NCBI GenBank assembly: GCA_022827185.1 | Contig: JAJDTM010000005.1 | Coordinates: forward strand, 1 to 64,000 | DNA length: 64,000 bases | Direction of reading: 5' to 3' | DNA from: Candidatus Poribacteria bacterium | GTDB lineage: Bacteria > Poribacteria > WGA-4E > WGA-3G | Shown here: positions 56,164-64,000 of the stretch, one piece after another | Position numbering within the stretch: position 1 is the first letter of the stretch | Layout of the letters: every line of letters starts with the position of its first letter | Translations under genes and position numbers: made by a program | The notes under the pieces: generated by a model | The model's input: the letters and a program-made list of their open reading frames with translations, nothing else | The model's database searches: none | Told to the model about the DNA's origin: nothing

Positions 56164-58845
56164 TTACTCACCAAGCGTTAGCAAGTTGACGAAAAGGCGA
56201 TACGCGCCTGCTACACCTGCAGGCAGTTGTCGATAGAAAGCGTACGCAGCGTATGTATAAGTGCCTTCGCCATATTGTGCGTAGAGTAGTCCGCCGTGCT
56301 GTGGTTCCTGTTCGCGGTCGTTGCATGTGAGGAGTGCCTGATAGTTTTCGTGCCATTCCGTCAGAAATTTTGAACCGCGCTCCTCGACCCACCCCTCGAA
56401 ATCCGCCGCTGTAATTTGATTCGGATACTGGAAGATCGGGTTGTCTGGCATCAAAATAGTTACCTGTGCGTCCTCTTCGGAGACTTCCTCGGGTCGTCTG
56501 CCCATTGTGTAAGGGTAAGGTCCGAAGGGGGCTGCGTCAAATTCTGGAGTCTGGTATTGGACGATGAGGTTGCCGCCTTTATGCACGTAATCGAGGAGTC
56601 TGCTGTTATAGACGATAAGGTCGCGCCGAACGGCATACGCTCGGATGCCGATGAGAATGGTATCAAATCGGTTCAAATCACCGGTCCGGAGTTCTTCCGT
56701 GCCTAACATCTCCACATCAATCCCAATCTGTTCCAGAGCTTCAGGTATTTTATCGCCTACACCCATGATGTAGCCGACACTCATATTTTCTGGGAGCTTG
56801 AGTGAGATACCGTGAAGTGTCATTGTGGCGGGACGGTAGAGATGACGCGGCTCAAGGTCTGGATGCTCGATTGTCTGATAGCCAGTAGTGTATTCTTTGC
56901 CGTTGGACGTAGCGACTGCCTGAATTGTGTGCGCTTTACCGACTTCCACATTCTCGGCGGATACTTGAAAAGTGAAAGTTTTGCCTGCCCCTTCATGTGT
57001 AAAGGCGAAAGACACGTCTTCAGGTGCCGCATGCCATCCATCCGGAAGTTTGAGTGAAAGCGTTCCTTCCGATTCACCTTTCACGTTATTGAGCATCTCT
57101 ACTGTTGCGAGAAAAGTGGGCTTCTCGTTTGCGATGGTAGATTCGGAGATGGGTATAACACCTATCTGTGGCGAGACAGATAGGCTAATCGCTGGAGCGA
57201 CTGTCAGCAAACGCCGTTTTTCACCCCACGGTCTGTTAATTGAACGCGTTTTTGCGGGTTGCGTCAGTGTGAAATCTACATCGTCCACACGATAGGTTAT
57301 AACACCATGAACATCAGGCGGTGCGGCAGGTAGAAATCGGAATTCTGGTTGCTTAAGTGTATAAACAGCATCGTGGTATTCAGATTCGCGGGTCCAGTAC
57401 GGTTGCGTATACGCTGCATTCTGCGGCACTTCCACTTCAAACGTAATGGAGACGGGTTCATTTGTCGGTATATTTTTTATCTCTTCTGTTACCACTTGCC
57501 GCACGTTCCAACCTTTGTGGGTCTGAAGCGAAACATCAACGAGTTCAGCGGCAACCGGTGCCGGGTTCACCAAGCGCATGCCGATTGCGAATTTTTGACC
57601 AGGAATAGCGACAGTGAAGGTTTCAGACGAACGCGCGTCTGTGGATTGGACTAGCACTTCAAGGGACAATCCGAGTGCAGCGTTTGTGGCTGTCATAAAT
57701 TCTTGTTCTTTATTGCGGAGCAGGAGAAGGAGATGGGATCGGACACTATCATCAAGGTCGGTATTCTGTATCTTCTCGATTAAACTGCGAGTCGTTTTTA
57801 GGCCTGTGGCGAGGTGAGGGACGACTGCCCACGGGTGACGGGCATCATAGTCTTGTCCTGCAGCGTTAACGCTTTCCTGAAGCTGCGTAAATTCTGGGTT
57901 GAGTGTAGGTATATCGGCGAGTTTTGCCATACCCATTATTGTTGTATCAAGCCCGTCAAATAGGCTGTCTTCAGGCTCCTGTTGGTCAGGAAGTGTTGTA
58001 TCAATTAACTGCAGTTCGGTGACCGAAGATCCTTTAGAGGCGAGCGTCTGTCCAACGCCTTGTGAACGCTGGTAACTGAGGCCTTGGCGCGCAATTTGGG
58101 CGTATGAGAGACCCAACAAGGCGTTGTATTCACCGGTATCAATCTTTAGAACGGGTGTATCAGCAGTTTCGGTGTTACTGCGTCTCCATCTTGAACGGGT
58201 GATATAGAGTTTCTTGGGTTGCCACGGTTGTAGTCCTTCGGCGAGGTGTTCTGGGAATCGGGTCGCGTCGCCTGCGACTTTGAATGCTTCTAACGTTACG
58301 ACACCAGAGGCTTGATGGTGCCCGTGTCCATCTCGGCGATTGCCTTGAAATCGAGAGATGATGACATCGGGTCGGTAGTAGCGAATCAGACGAACCATAT
58401 CTTCCAAGAGCATCTGATAGTCCCATTTTTCCAAGGTTTCGTCGAGTCGTTTGGAGTAACCGAAATCGACAGCACTGCTAAAGAAGAGGTCAATGCCGTA
58501 GTAGCGTACGGCGGCGAGGTGTTCTTCTGTCCGGACGATTCCGAGGGCATCGAATAGTTCGGGACCGATGAGGTTTGCGCCGCCTTCGCCACGTGTGGTT
58601 GAATAGAGTGCCGTTCTGACACCCTGCCCACGGCTGAGCCACGTCAAGAGTGCGCCGTTTTCATCGTCCGGATGTGCGACAGTGTGGAGGACGGTAGCGG
58701 TGGTCTGTAGGCGTTGCAGGGCGCGCCAGACTTCTGAAGCGTTTGTTGTGCCTGCCATTTCTCCGGTGTCAGCCATTGTAGCGGTTCCTCCTATTATTCC
58801 GAACAGTGCAAAAGTCAAAACTGGTATTACGATTTTTCTCAGCAT
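56164..58845 (-). CDS. Secreted PIG-L (LmbE-like) deacetylase with C-terminal extension
   Basis: 893 residues with a signal peptide (VIPVLTFALFGIIGGTATMA). The PIG-L domain covers about 50-330 with the zinc/catalytic motif His58-Pro-Asp-Asp-Glu62 (VAHPDDENGALL) and the second ligand in DGHGHHQASG. Residues 400-640 look like immunoglobulin-like beta domains (NEPVSITFEVEVPQNAAYTQ, EGTLSLKLPDGWHAAPEDVS), and the end (NRFDTILIGIRAYAVRRDLI, YVHKGGNLIVQYQTPEF) like a glutamine-amidotransferase-like fold. PIG-L enzymes remove N-acetyl groups from GlcNAc conjugates; here probably periplasmic glycan turnover. Confidence 0.88.
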   Translation of the reverse strand: MLRKIVIPVLTFALFGIIGGTATMADTGEMAGTTNASEVWRALQRLQTTATVLHTVAHPDDENGALLTWLSRGQGVRTALYSTTRGEGGANLIGPELFDALGIVRTEEHLAAVRYYGIDLFFSSAVDFGYSKRLDETLEKWDYQMLLEDMVRLIRYYRPDVIISRFQGNRRDGHGHHQASGVVTLEAFKVAGDATRFPEHLAEGLQPWQPKKLYITRSRWRRSNTETADTPVLKIDTGEYNALLGLSYAQIARQGLSYQRSQGVGQTLASKGSSVTELQLIDTTLPDQQEPEDSLFDGLDTTIMGMAKLADIPTLNPEFTQLQESVNAAGQDYDARHPWAVVPHLATGLKTTRSLIEKIQNTDLDDSVRSHLLLLLRNKEQEFMTATNAALGLSLEVLVQSTDARSSETFTVAIPGQKFAIGMRLVNPAPVAAELVDVSLQTHKGWNVRQVVTEEIKNIPTNEPVSITFEVEVPQNAAYTQPYWTRESEYHDAVYTLKQPEFRFLPAAPPDVHGVITYRVDDVDFTLTQPAKTRSINRPWGEKRRLLTVAPAISLSVSPQIGVIPISESTIANEKPTFLATVEMLNNVKGESEGTLSLKLPDGWHAAPEDVSFAFTHEGAGKTFTFQVSAENVEVGKAHTIQAVATSNGKEYTTGYQTIEHPDLEPRHLYRPATMTLHGISLKLPENMSVGYIMGVGDKIPEALEQIGIDVEMLGTEELRTGDLNRFDTILIGIRAYAVRRDLIVYNSRLLDYVHKGGNLIVQYQTPEFDAAPFGPYPYTMGRRPEEVSEEDAQVTILMPDNPIFQYPNQITAADFEGWVEERGSKFLTEWHENYQALLTCNDREQEPQHGGLLYAQYGEGTYTYAAYAFYRQLPAGVAGAYRLFVNLLTLGE

Positions 58846-58915
58846 TAGAAGATCCTCCCACGGAAAGTGCGTCTGCCGTTATCTGTCGCACAGGAAGATT
58901 ACACCAGTTGATTTT

Positions 58916-58994
58916 TAACCCCCTAAATCCCCCTTATCAGGGCGACTTTAACACAGGTTTTTAACCCCCTAAATCCCCCTTATCAGGGGGACTT
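58916..58994. repeat. Two tandem palindromic repeat units
   Basis: AACCCCCTAAATCCCCC with TTATCAGGG and a GACTT tail appears twice (58916-58950 and 58962-58994), separated by AACACAGGTTTT. Each unit can fold CCCCC against GGGGG. It is part of the family at 23221, 28226 and 52524. Confidence 0.75.
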
Positions 58995-59022
58995 ATGAAC
59001 CAACAGCGTAGTTCTAACTTTG

Positions 59023-59847
59023 CTATTTCGGGAGTGCGTTGCGAAGCATTTCTACGCTCCGTGGAACACCGATATGGGCATCCGCTTTTCCTTCAAATTC
59101 GATGGATACGTACCCCTGAAATCCGACATCTTTTAGAATCTTTCCGATTTTAGCGTAATCCAGATCCAGTGTATACCATTCACCTTCACCATAATAGGTT
59201 TTGGCGTGAACAAGGACTGCCTCATCCGCAATTTGGGTCAATTTTTCATACGGGTCTGAGAGGAAATTGCCACAATCCATTGTTACTTTCAACCATTCCG
59301 AGTCAATAGCGGAGACAATGCGGTTGACACCTTCAGGTGTGCAGGTGAGTCCCCAGTGGTTTTCGAGTCCGAGTACGACCCCGTATTTTTCAGCGTCTGG
59401 GAGGCACTTTTCAATGGATGTGATGACCCACTCGAACGCCTCATCTTCCGTGTGTCCGGGGAGTGCAGGTTCCTGTCCTTCGGTTTTCATGAGTTCGTTG
59501 AAAGACGGGACGGTTCCCCAGCGTCCTGAGTTGAGACGGATGGAGGGGATACCGAGTTCGTGTGCTAATCGGATGCAGTGGATGGTATGATTGATATTTT
59601 TTTGTCGCGTCGTTTCTTCTGGCGAGACGAAGCCTTGATGGATGGAGAGTGCGTAGAGGTCGAGTCCGTGGATGAAAGCGAGTCGTTTCAGTTTCTGAAG
59701 ATACGGATTGGCTTCAGATGCCATCTGTTGATGTAGGATTTCAACGCCGTCAAGTTCAAGCCGTGCGGCTTCTTCAATGACGTGTTCAATCGGGACGCGC
59801 TCAGGTTTGAAATGCCAATAGGAATAAGTGGATACACCGAGTTTCAA
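59023..59847 (-). CDS. Sugar phosphate isomerase/epimerase family protein (TIM barrel)
   Basis: 274 residues with a TTG start (GAGGTG five bases upstream). The AP-endonuclease-2/xylose-isomerase-like barrel is shown by LGVSTYSYWHF, ELDGVEILHQQ, VVLGLENHWG, VTMDCGNFLSD, VLVHAKTYYGEGEW and GYVSIEFEGK; the Glu, Asp, His and Glu in these strands are likely metal ligands. Cytoplasmic isomerase or epimerase; the substrate is unknown. Such genes are often neighbours of Gfo/Idh/MocA enzymes, as here. Confidence 0.88.
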   Translation of the reverse strand: MKLGVSTYSYWHFKPERVPIEHVIEEAARLELDGVEILHQQMASEANPYLQKLKRLAFIHGLDLYALSIHQGFVSPEETTRQKNINHTIHCIRLAHELGIPSIRLNSGRWGTVPSFNELMKTEGQEPALPGHTEDEAFEWVITSIEKCLPDAEKYGVVLGLENHWGLTCTPEGVNRIVSAIDSEWLKVTMDCGNFLSDPYEKLTQIADEAVLVHAKTYYGEGEWYTLDLDYAKIGKILKDVGFQGYVSIEFEGKADAHIGVPRSVEMLRNALPK

Positions 59848-60186
59848 TTTTTCACCTCAATAGGGAACATACGTTTCGTTTATGATAGCATAACTCGGAA
59901 GGCAAATCCACCTTTTTCTCTACAATGCGCAGAAGCATTCAGTTTTGGTTTTCTGTCGGTCATATCGGATAAATCGGGATGCCGAAAAATGGTGTAAAAT
60001 TTCACAGTTTTCATAGCAAATCGAGAATGCTATGAATTTTATGAAGTGCGATAAACCTAATCTACAACTGGGTTTTGGTCGGTTTTCGTAGTAGGCTCGT
60101 TAAAAGCTGCTATGAAATTTGCTATGAAATTTTATATAGCTGTCAGCCATGACTTTTCTGAAATGTAGTATCTATCCGCTATATTG
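59848..60186. other. Intergenic region without recognised gene
   Basis: AT-rich, with repeated GCTATGAAATTT words (60117-60140 and variants near 60022-60045) and another AGCTGTCAGCCAT copy at 60138. No ORF or clear promoter is seen. Confidence 0.4.
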
Positions 60187-61212
60187 TCAATGCTGCTTGA
60201 GTTTGCCCCACGGTATTATTTGCTTTTCTGTGCTCGGTGAGACGGGCAAGAATGCTTCCGGTACCCACTCCGGATGCAACCACAATGACAACTCATTTGC
60301 TATTTCAATAGGTTCGCTGAGTCCACCTGTAGCCTTTACGAGATAGATGGCACTATCTCCAAAGATTTCACCGACGGGGAGTGCTTCACCGGGTGCAGGC
60401 CTTTGGCCTATCCTTTGGAACGCATAGGCAATCCATTGTCCATCAGGTGACCATGCGGGAGAGCTTGCCCATTCACGTGCCCCTAATCGCGTCAGCTGCC
60501 GAAGGTTATTTCCATCTATATCAATGACAAGGATATTCCTGATTTCATTTTCCAAACTCTTAGTAGCATAGGCAATCTGTTTGCCATTGGGAGACCATGT
60601 GCATCCCGCTAACGCACTTTTTCCCAGTTTTCTCAACCTTCCACCATCGGCAGTCATCACATAGAGCAAAAAATTGCCTGCACCATGCTCCGGTCCTCGA
60701 TAGGAGTTGAAGGCGATCCATTGGCTGTCTGGCGACCAAGCCGGATTCGTATTGTCCCATTTTCTTGTCAACTGCTTCAGATTTGAGCCATCCGCATTGA
60801 TTCTATAGATCTGCCGATCCCCGTTTCGATCGGAGACGAAGCCAATCCATTTCCCATTAGGCGACCAAACAGGAGAATGGTTCAGGCTTGGGTGATCTGT
60901 CAACCGACGCGATGCCTTGCTCCGGAGGTCGATGACGTGGATAGCGGTTCTCCCTATTTCTCTGGCTACATAGGCAAGAAAGCGTCCATCAGGTGACCAA
61001 GCGTGCTCGCCCCCTTTTTTGGCTTCATTGGTGTCAATCTTTCGTAGATTCTGACCCGTGCTATCAATGATATAGAGATCTGCAGTCCCTTCGTGTTCGG
61101 AGATAAAAGAGAGTGCCTGAACTCTGGCGTGTGCATTTTCGGTCAAAAGGCTACTGCTTACCAACAACGCGATACCTAACATCACGTAAACCTGTATCTG
61201 TTTGAGTGCCAT
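60187..61212 (-). CDS. Secreted TolB-like PD40 propeller with C-terminal TWG-like motif
   Basis: 341 residues with AAGGAG before the ATG and a signal peptide (VMLGIALLVSSSLLTENAHA). Six blades carry the PD40 signature (AWSPDGRFLAYVAREIG, VWSPNGKWIGFVSDRNG, AWSPDSQWIAFNSYRG, TWSPNGKQIAYATKS). This is the TolB fold without its N-terminal domain. The end is STEKQIIPWGKLKQH, a weaker form of the shared motif (P for T). It starts 35 bp after the selenoprotein gene and is probably in its operon. Confidence 0.87.
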   Translation of the reverse strand: MALKQIQVYVMLGIALLVSSSLLTENAHARVQALSFISEHEGTADLYIIDSTGQNLRKIDTNEAKKGGEHAWSPDGRFLAYVAREIGRTAIHVIDLRSKASRRLTDHPSLNHSPVWSPNGKWIGFVSDRNGDRQIYRINADGSNLKQLTRKWDNTNPAWSPDSQWIAFNSYRGPEHGAGNFLLYVMTADGGRLRKLGKSALAGCTWSPNGKQIAYATKSLENEIRNILVIDIDGNNLRQLTRLGAREWASSPAWSPDGQWIAYAFQRIGQRPAPGEALPVGEIFGDSAIYLVKATGGLSEPIEIANELSLWLHPEWVPEAFLPVSPSTEKQIIPWGKLKQH

Positions 61213-61247
61213 GAGGAGCTCCTTCGCGCCTTTTCGGTGGAACGCGG

Positions 61248-63260
61248 CTATCGGTTCTTAGGTTTATCCGACACCGCCGCTGCCACCAGTTGATCGAGAC
61301 TTGGTTCTCTGCCTTTGTGGGACATCAACTTGTGGTTGGCTTCATAGGCGATCAAGTTGCCATCCCTATCAATAAGCCAACGTACTGGAATAGAGCGAAT
61401 ATCATATTGTTGGGCAAGGGGACTCTGCCGTTCTTGCCCGCGGAAAATCTGCCGCCACGGAATCTGATTTTCTTCAAGGTAGTCGCGTAGTTTTGTTTCA
61501 TCGGTGTCAAGGTTAACCCCGATAACCTCAAATCCTTGATCTTTATAGGTGTCGTAAATCTTTTTGACATTCAGTATATCACTAATACAAAAACTGTTCC
61601 AGACCGCCCAGAAATCGAGCAAAACGACTTTCCCGCGATACTGCTGAAGCGAGATCGGTTTGCCATCAAGGGCGGTTGTGGAAAAATCGGGAACAGATTT
61701 TTCAAGCAACGCCAAGGTAGGCTTAACCTTGCTGAGATATGCCATTGCGAGTTCAGTATTGCCTAACGCTTCATGGATCACGGCAATTCGCCGGGACAGA
61801 CTGCGCTTTTCCGGGTACTGCGCTTCAAGTTTTTTGAAAAGCTGAAGCACATCCGCATCCCGATTTGCCATCTTAAGCAGGTAACTGAGCGTCAAATGAT
61901 CTTGAAGGTTTTCGGGGTTCATGACACCTTTGAAACGGTCGATAAGTTGATCCACATCTTCTTTTCGACCACTTTCAATGTAGAGACGGGTGAGCATTGG
62001 GTAGATATCCAAAAGACTTTCATGGTCTGGCTGTCCCTGAAGTTTCGCCTCCAAATCGGCGATAGATTTTTCGAGAGTTGCCCCGTTGAGGTCTTCGCTT
62101 GATTCTTGTGCGGCACCTTCCACACCCGCAGATGCCCTTAACAATTCTAAATATTGAGGTATCCGCTCACTGCGATGTAGGTAATACGGATGAAACAGAC
62201 TCATATTGTGTAGATGTCCGAGTACTTCCAAGTCGGGGGTAAGGGTCAGAATGTCCACAGAGTCGGTGTAGTTTTGTCGGAGTTTCGTTGCTAAAGCGGC
62301 AGCATCTGCACCTTTAGCACCTGCCTGCAGCTTGGGTAAGTCCGTGAGCAGCACCCAAACGTTCACAAAGTGCGTGTTGAGTAATTTGATAATTTTCGGT
62401 GAGGAGAGCGGACCCGCTCTCAAACTTTTGCCCGACCCTCAGCAGGATTCATCGTCGAGTACACCGAATAAAAGTACCGCATGAATCGGGCGATTCGATG
62501 TTTTCGCGAGTTCAACTGCATCTTCAATGGGAGTCCACTCAATTTCAGTAAATTTGTAGAGCGCGCTCTCAAATTTCTTCCCGGCTTCTTCTGCCGTGAT
62601 GGCTGCTTCCCAAGCAATCGATTTTGGCTGCGGCTCTGATACTGATAGACTGCAGAGTTCCATGCGAGGCACAAACCCTATATCGACAGTTCTAAAGGCT
62701 CCGATATCTACGTTGCCATTGCGGGGTGGGAGCGATAGCGTCCATTGACAAATTGTTCCACTCTTGCGGTTGATGACCAGATGTCCAGCAAATTGGGCGG
62801 GTCTAAAGCGAGCACCGATGGACGCATCCAGTATGAAGTATGCGTGGATTCGGAAGACGATATCAGCATATTCAGGCGAAATTGCCCGTAAGCACGCCTT
62901 TGCACCGTTTTGACCGTGTCTGAGATTCATTGTCGCGCCTGGGTGAAACTGGCGGAGAAAGGGGAGAATCCCCTCTGGATTCAGGTCCCAGACATCGCCG
63001 ACGTTAGCGGTTGATGGTGGCAGAAAGACTTGGAAATCCGTTGTGCTGTAATGTTTCAATGGTTGCGCAGGTCCGGGATTGAATAACTTTAGCCACTGTT
63101 TCCATGTCATATCCACCGGCTCTTGCCATTGTGCCTTAGTTCGATTAAACTTCTCTTCTGTTGCCCACTGCAGGTTATTCGCTGTATTTTCGATCGGATC
63201 CCAATGTGCTTTCACTGCGACAGTTGCTGAAGTGCTTAGCATAGTACGAAGGTCTATCAT
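61248..63260 (-). CDS. Thioredoxin-like selenoprotein (in-frame TGA, Sec274)
   Basis: Two open frames of 273 and 391 codons are in the same frame, split only by a TGA at 62439-62441. Reading through gives VLDDESC-Sec-GSGKSLRAG followed by IIKLLNTHFVNVWVLL, a thioredoxin-like strand-turn-helix with a Cys-Sec pair, in a 670-residue protein. Residues 390-520 are helical repeats and about 522-650 a TlpA-like redoxin (DFSTTALDGKPISLQQYRGK, cis-Pro in SIPVRWLID) whose usual WCxPC is WNSFC, lacking the first cysteine. A SECIS-like hairpin follows the TGA. The ATG overlaps the stop of the upstream gene (TAATG). No signal peptide, so cytoplasmic as read. Likely redox function. Confidence 0.8.
62404..62421 (-). 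promoter_or_regulatory. Candidate bacterial SECIS hairpin for Sec274
   Basis: A perfect 7-bp stem GAGAGCG/CGCTCTC with loop GGTC, the same GGTC that opens the loop of the E. coli fdhF SECIS. The stem starts 17 nt and the loop 25 nt after the TGA, within the known range. Confidence 0.75.
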
Positions 63261-63772
63261 TATTCACGCTTCTCCAAAAATAGTTTCTGAAATTTAGAAA
63301 CGACACCGCTTGCCACGTTTCCTAAATCATTTTTAGGAAATAGATACAAACCTGCTTGAGAATGTTCAATCAGATTTACTGTGAGGTCGTTGACACGTTC
63401 CCAATTGGACACGGCAACATCCGGTTTGAGAATACTGTTGTCAAAGTAGTCAATATACTGAACACAGGCAACAATATTACCGGTCTTTCGCTTATCTTGT
63501 CCGGCGCGTGCTTCCACGAGCACAACGGATACTACGTAGGATACACCTTTTTCTATCTCCAAAACAGCATTTATATTTTCAGTTTTACTAAATGCTTCAA
63601 GCAAATGTTCCGCGACTAAGGGTTTGAGATCGTCGTCACCTGCGATATCCAGAAGGATTTTGATTTTCTGCGGATGTTCTGATAAATCTTGGACAGGTAT
63701 GCCTTCTAATGAGATTGCTATGAAACTTAGTATTACACTAACGACAAGAAAAAGTATCAAAAACCGTTTCAT
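63260..63772 (-). CDS. Small secreted protein, unknown function
   Basis: 170 residues from the ATG at 63772 (AAAGGAG seven bases upstream); the frame is open to 63790. A signal peptide (FLILFLVVSVILSFIAISLEG) is followed by a mixed alpha/beta domain (VAEHLLEAFSKTENINAVLE, then VSYVVSVVLVEARAG) and a C-terminal SKFQKLFLEKRE. The pattern, an envelope protein with a sequential lipoprotein-like alpha/beta fold but no lipobox, is reminiscent of small CsgG-related proteins; I do not recognise the family. It overlaps the selenoprotein gene by one base, so they are coupled. Confidence 0.75.
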   Translation of the reverse strand: MKRFLILFLVVSVILSFIAISLEGIPVQDLSEHPQKIKILLDIAGDDDLKPLVAEHLLEAFSKTENINAVLEIEKGVSYVVSVVLVEARAGQDKRKTGNIVACVQYIDYFDNSILKPDVAVSNWERVNDLTVNLIEHSQAGLYLFPKNDLGNVASGVVSKFQKLFLEKRE

Positions 63773-63831
63773 TTTGTTCTCCTTTGCCAATTTCGACTAT
63801 TCACCAATCTTCAGGGAGGAGACCCTATCCT

Positions 63832-64000
63832 TTAGGTTGGGGAGGAATGCCTGCTCCTATAGTTAAAGTTCAGGCGTGTTAGCACTTTGAAACTGTTTCG
63901 CTTGGCACTTGTTGTTAACCGTTTCCCTTCAAGGTTATAGATAGCAAACAACCCTTTTGCATTGATACCTGCCAAACGTGTTAACCCATGTTTGACATGC
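63832..64000 (-). CDS. C-terminal end of a transposon-type nuclease gene, cut by window edge
   Basis: The frame reads HVKHGLTRLAGINAKGLFAI, YNLEGKRLTTSAKRNSFKVL and on to TAA at 63832. The GLTRLAGI...GKRLTTSA pattern resembles the C-terminal domain of IscB-like or related IS200/IS605-associated proteins, but this is from memory. The stop lies in a CCTATCCtttaGGTTGGGG hairpin region (63822-63843) of the sort found at the ends of such elements. Most of the gene is outside the window. Confidence 0.4.
   Translation of the reverse strand, partial: HVKHGLTRLAGINAKGLFAIYNLEGKRLTTSAKRNSFKVLTRLNFNYRSRHSSPT

Noticed and set aside
62422..62424. Separate gene starting at the ATG-like codon at 62423
   Set aside because: No ribosome binding site; the frame is the direct continuation of the upstream frame through a TGA with a SECIS-type hairpin.

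Overview
The window looks like a chromosomal piece of an uncultured, Gram-negative, sponge- or seawater-associated bacterium of the Candidatus Poribacteria type. This is inference from gene style: paired phytanoyl-CoA dioxygenases and amidohydrolases, Gfo/Idh/MocA oxidoreductases, a TIM-barrel sugar isomerase, a PIG-L deacetylase, many secreted beta-propellers, an Omp85-like barrel, expanded ECF sigma factors and many short palindromic repeats. No rRNA is present. There is one tRNA with an initiator-like acceptor end.

Layout. 1-3.5 kb: an IS630-type transposase end cuts an ABC-2 exporter operon. 3.6-5.5 kb: an IS607-type element (tnpA/tnpB) whose TnpB has lost its zinc-finger cysteines. 5.5-11 kb: a PhyH dioxygenase, an amidohydrolase, an HsdR_N-like orphan nuclease, a DUF433/PIN-like toxin-antitoxin pair and a serine hydrolase. 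11.3-22 kb: two ECF sigma factors fused through a membrane helix to beta-propellers (one Asp-box, one Kelch), each followed by secreted LamG/Kelch proteins. 22-30 kb: metabolic and oxidoreductase genes and queF. 29.9-42.5 kb: an ECF sigma factor fused to a two-domain DNA sliding clamp with two ABC-2 permeases behind it, a third sigma/propeller fusion broken by a -1 frameshift, an LVIVD-like lipoprotein and an FG-GAP propeller. 42.9-49.3 kb: pheA-queG, a small DUF5069-like gene with an in-frame TGA, and a UPF0182 protein. 49.4-54 kb: envelope proteins. 54-64 kb: a DUF1828 gene, sugar-related enzymes, a TolB-like protein, a second gene with an in-frame TGA (thioredoxin-like) and, at the edge, another transposon end.

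Four signals tie the accessory genes together. (1) All four sigma genes plus the ABC operon and the FG-GAP gene carry the same ECF-type promoter (TGCA(c/t)C, about 17-18 bp, CGTC). (2) The sigma genes share one N-terminal module joined to different C-terminal domains. (3) Seven secreted or membrane proteins end in a shared TWGxxK motif that looks like a surface-targeting tag. (4) Two genes appear to encode selenoproteins: in each a TGA falls at a redox position and is followed at the correct distance by a perfect 7-bp hairpin with a G-containing loop, matching the bacterial SECIS pattern.

The most novel items are the sigma/sliding-clamp fusion with its own internal ribosome binding site, the membrane-tethered sigma/propeller family with its common promoter, and the two selenoprotein candidates.
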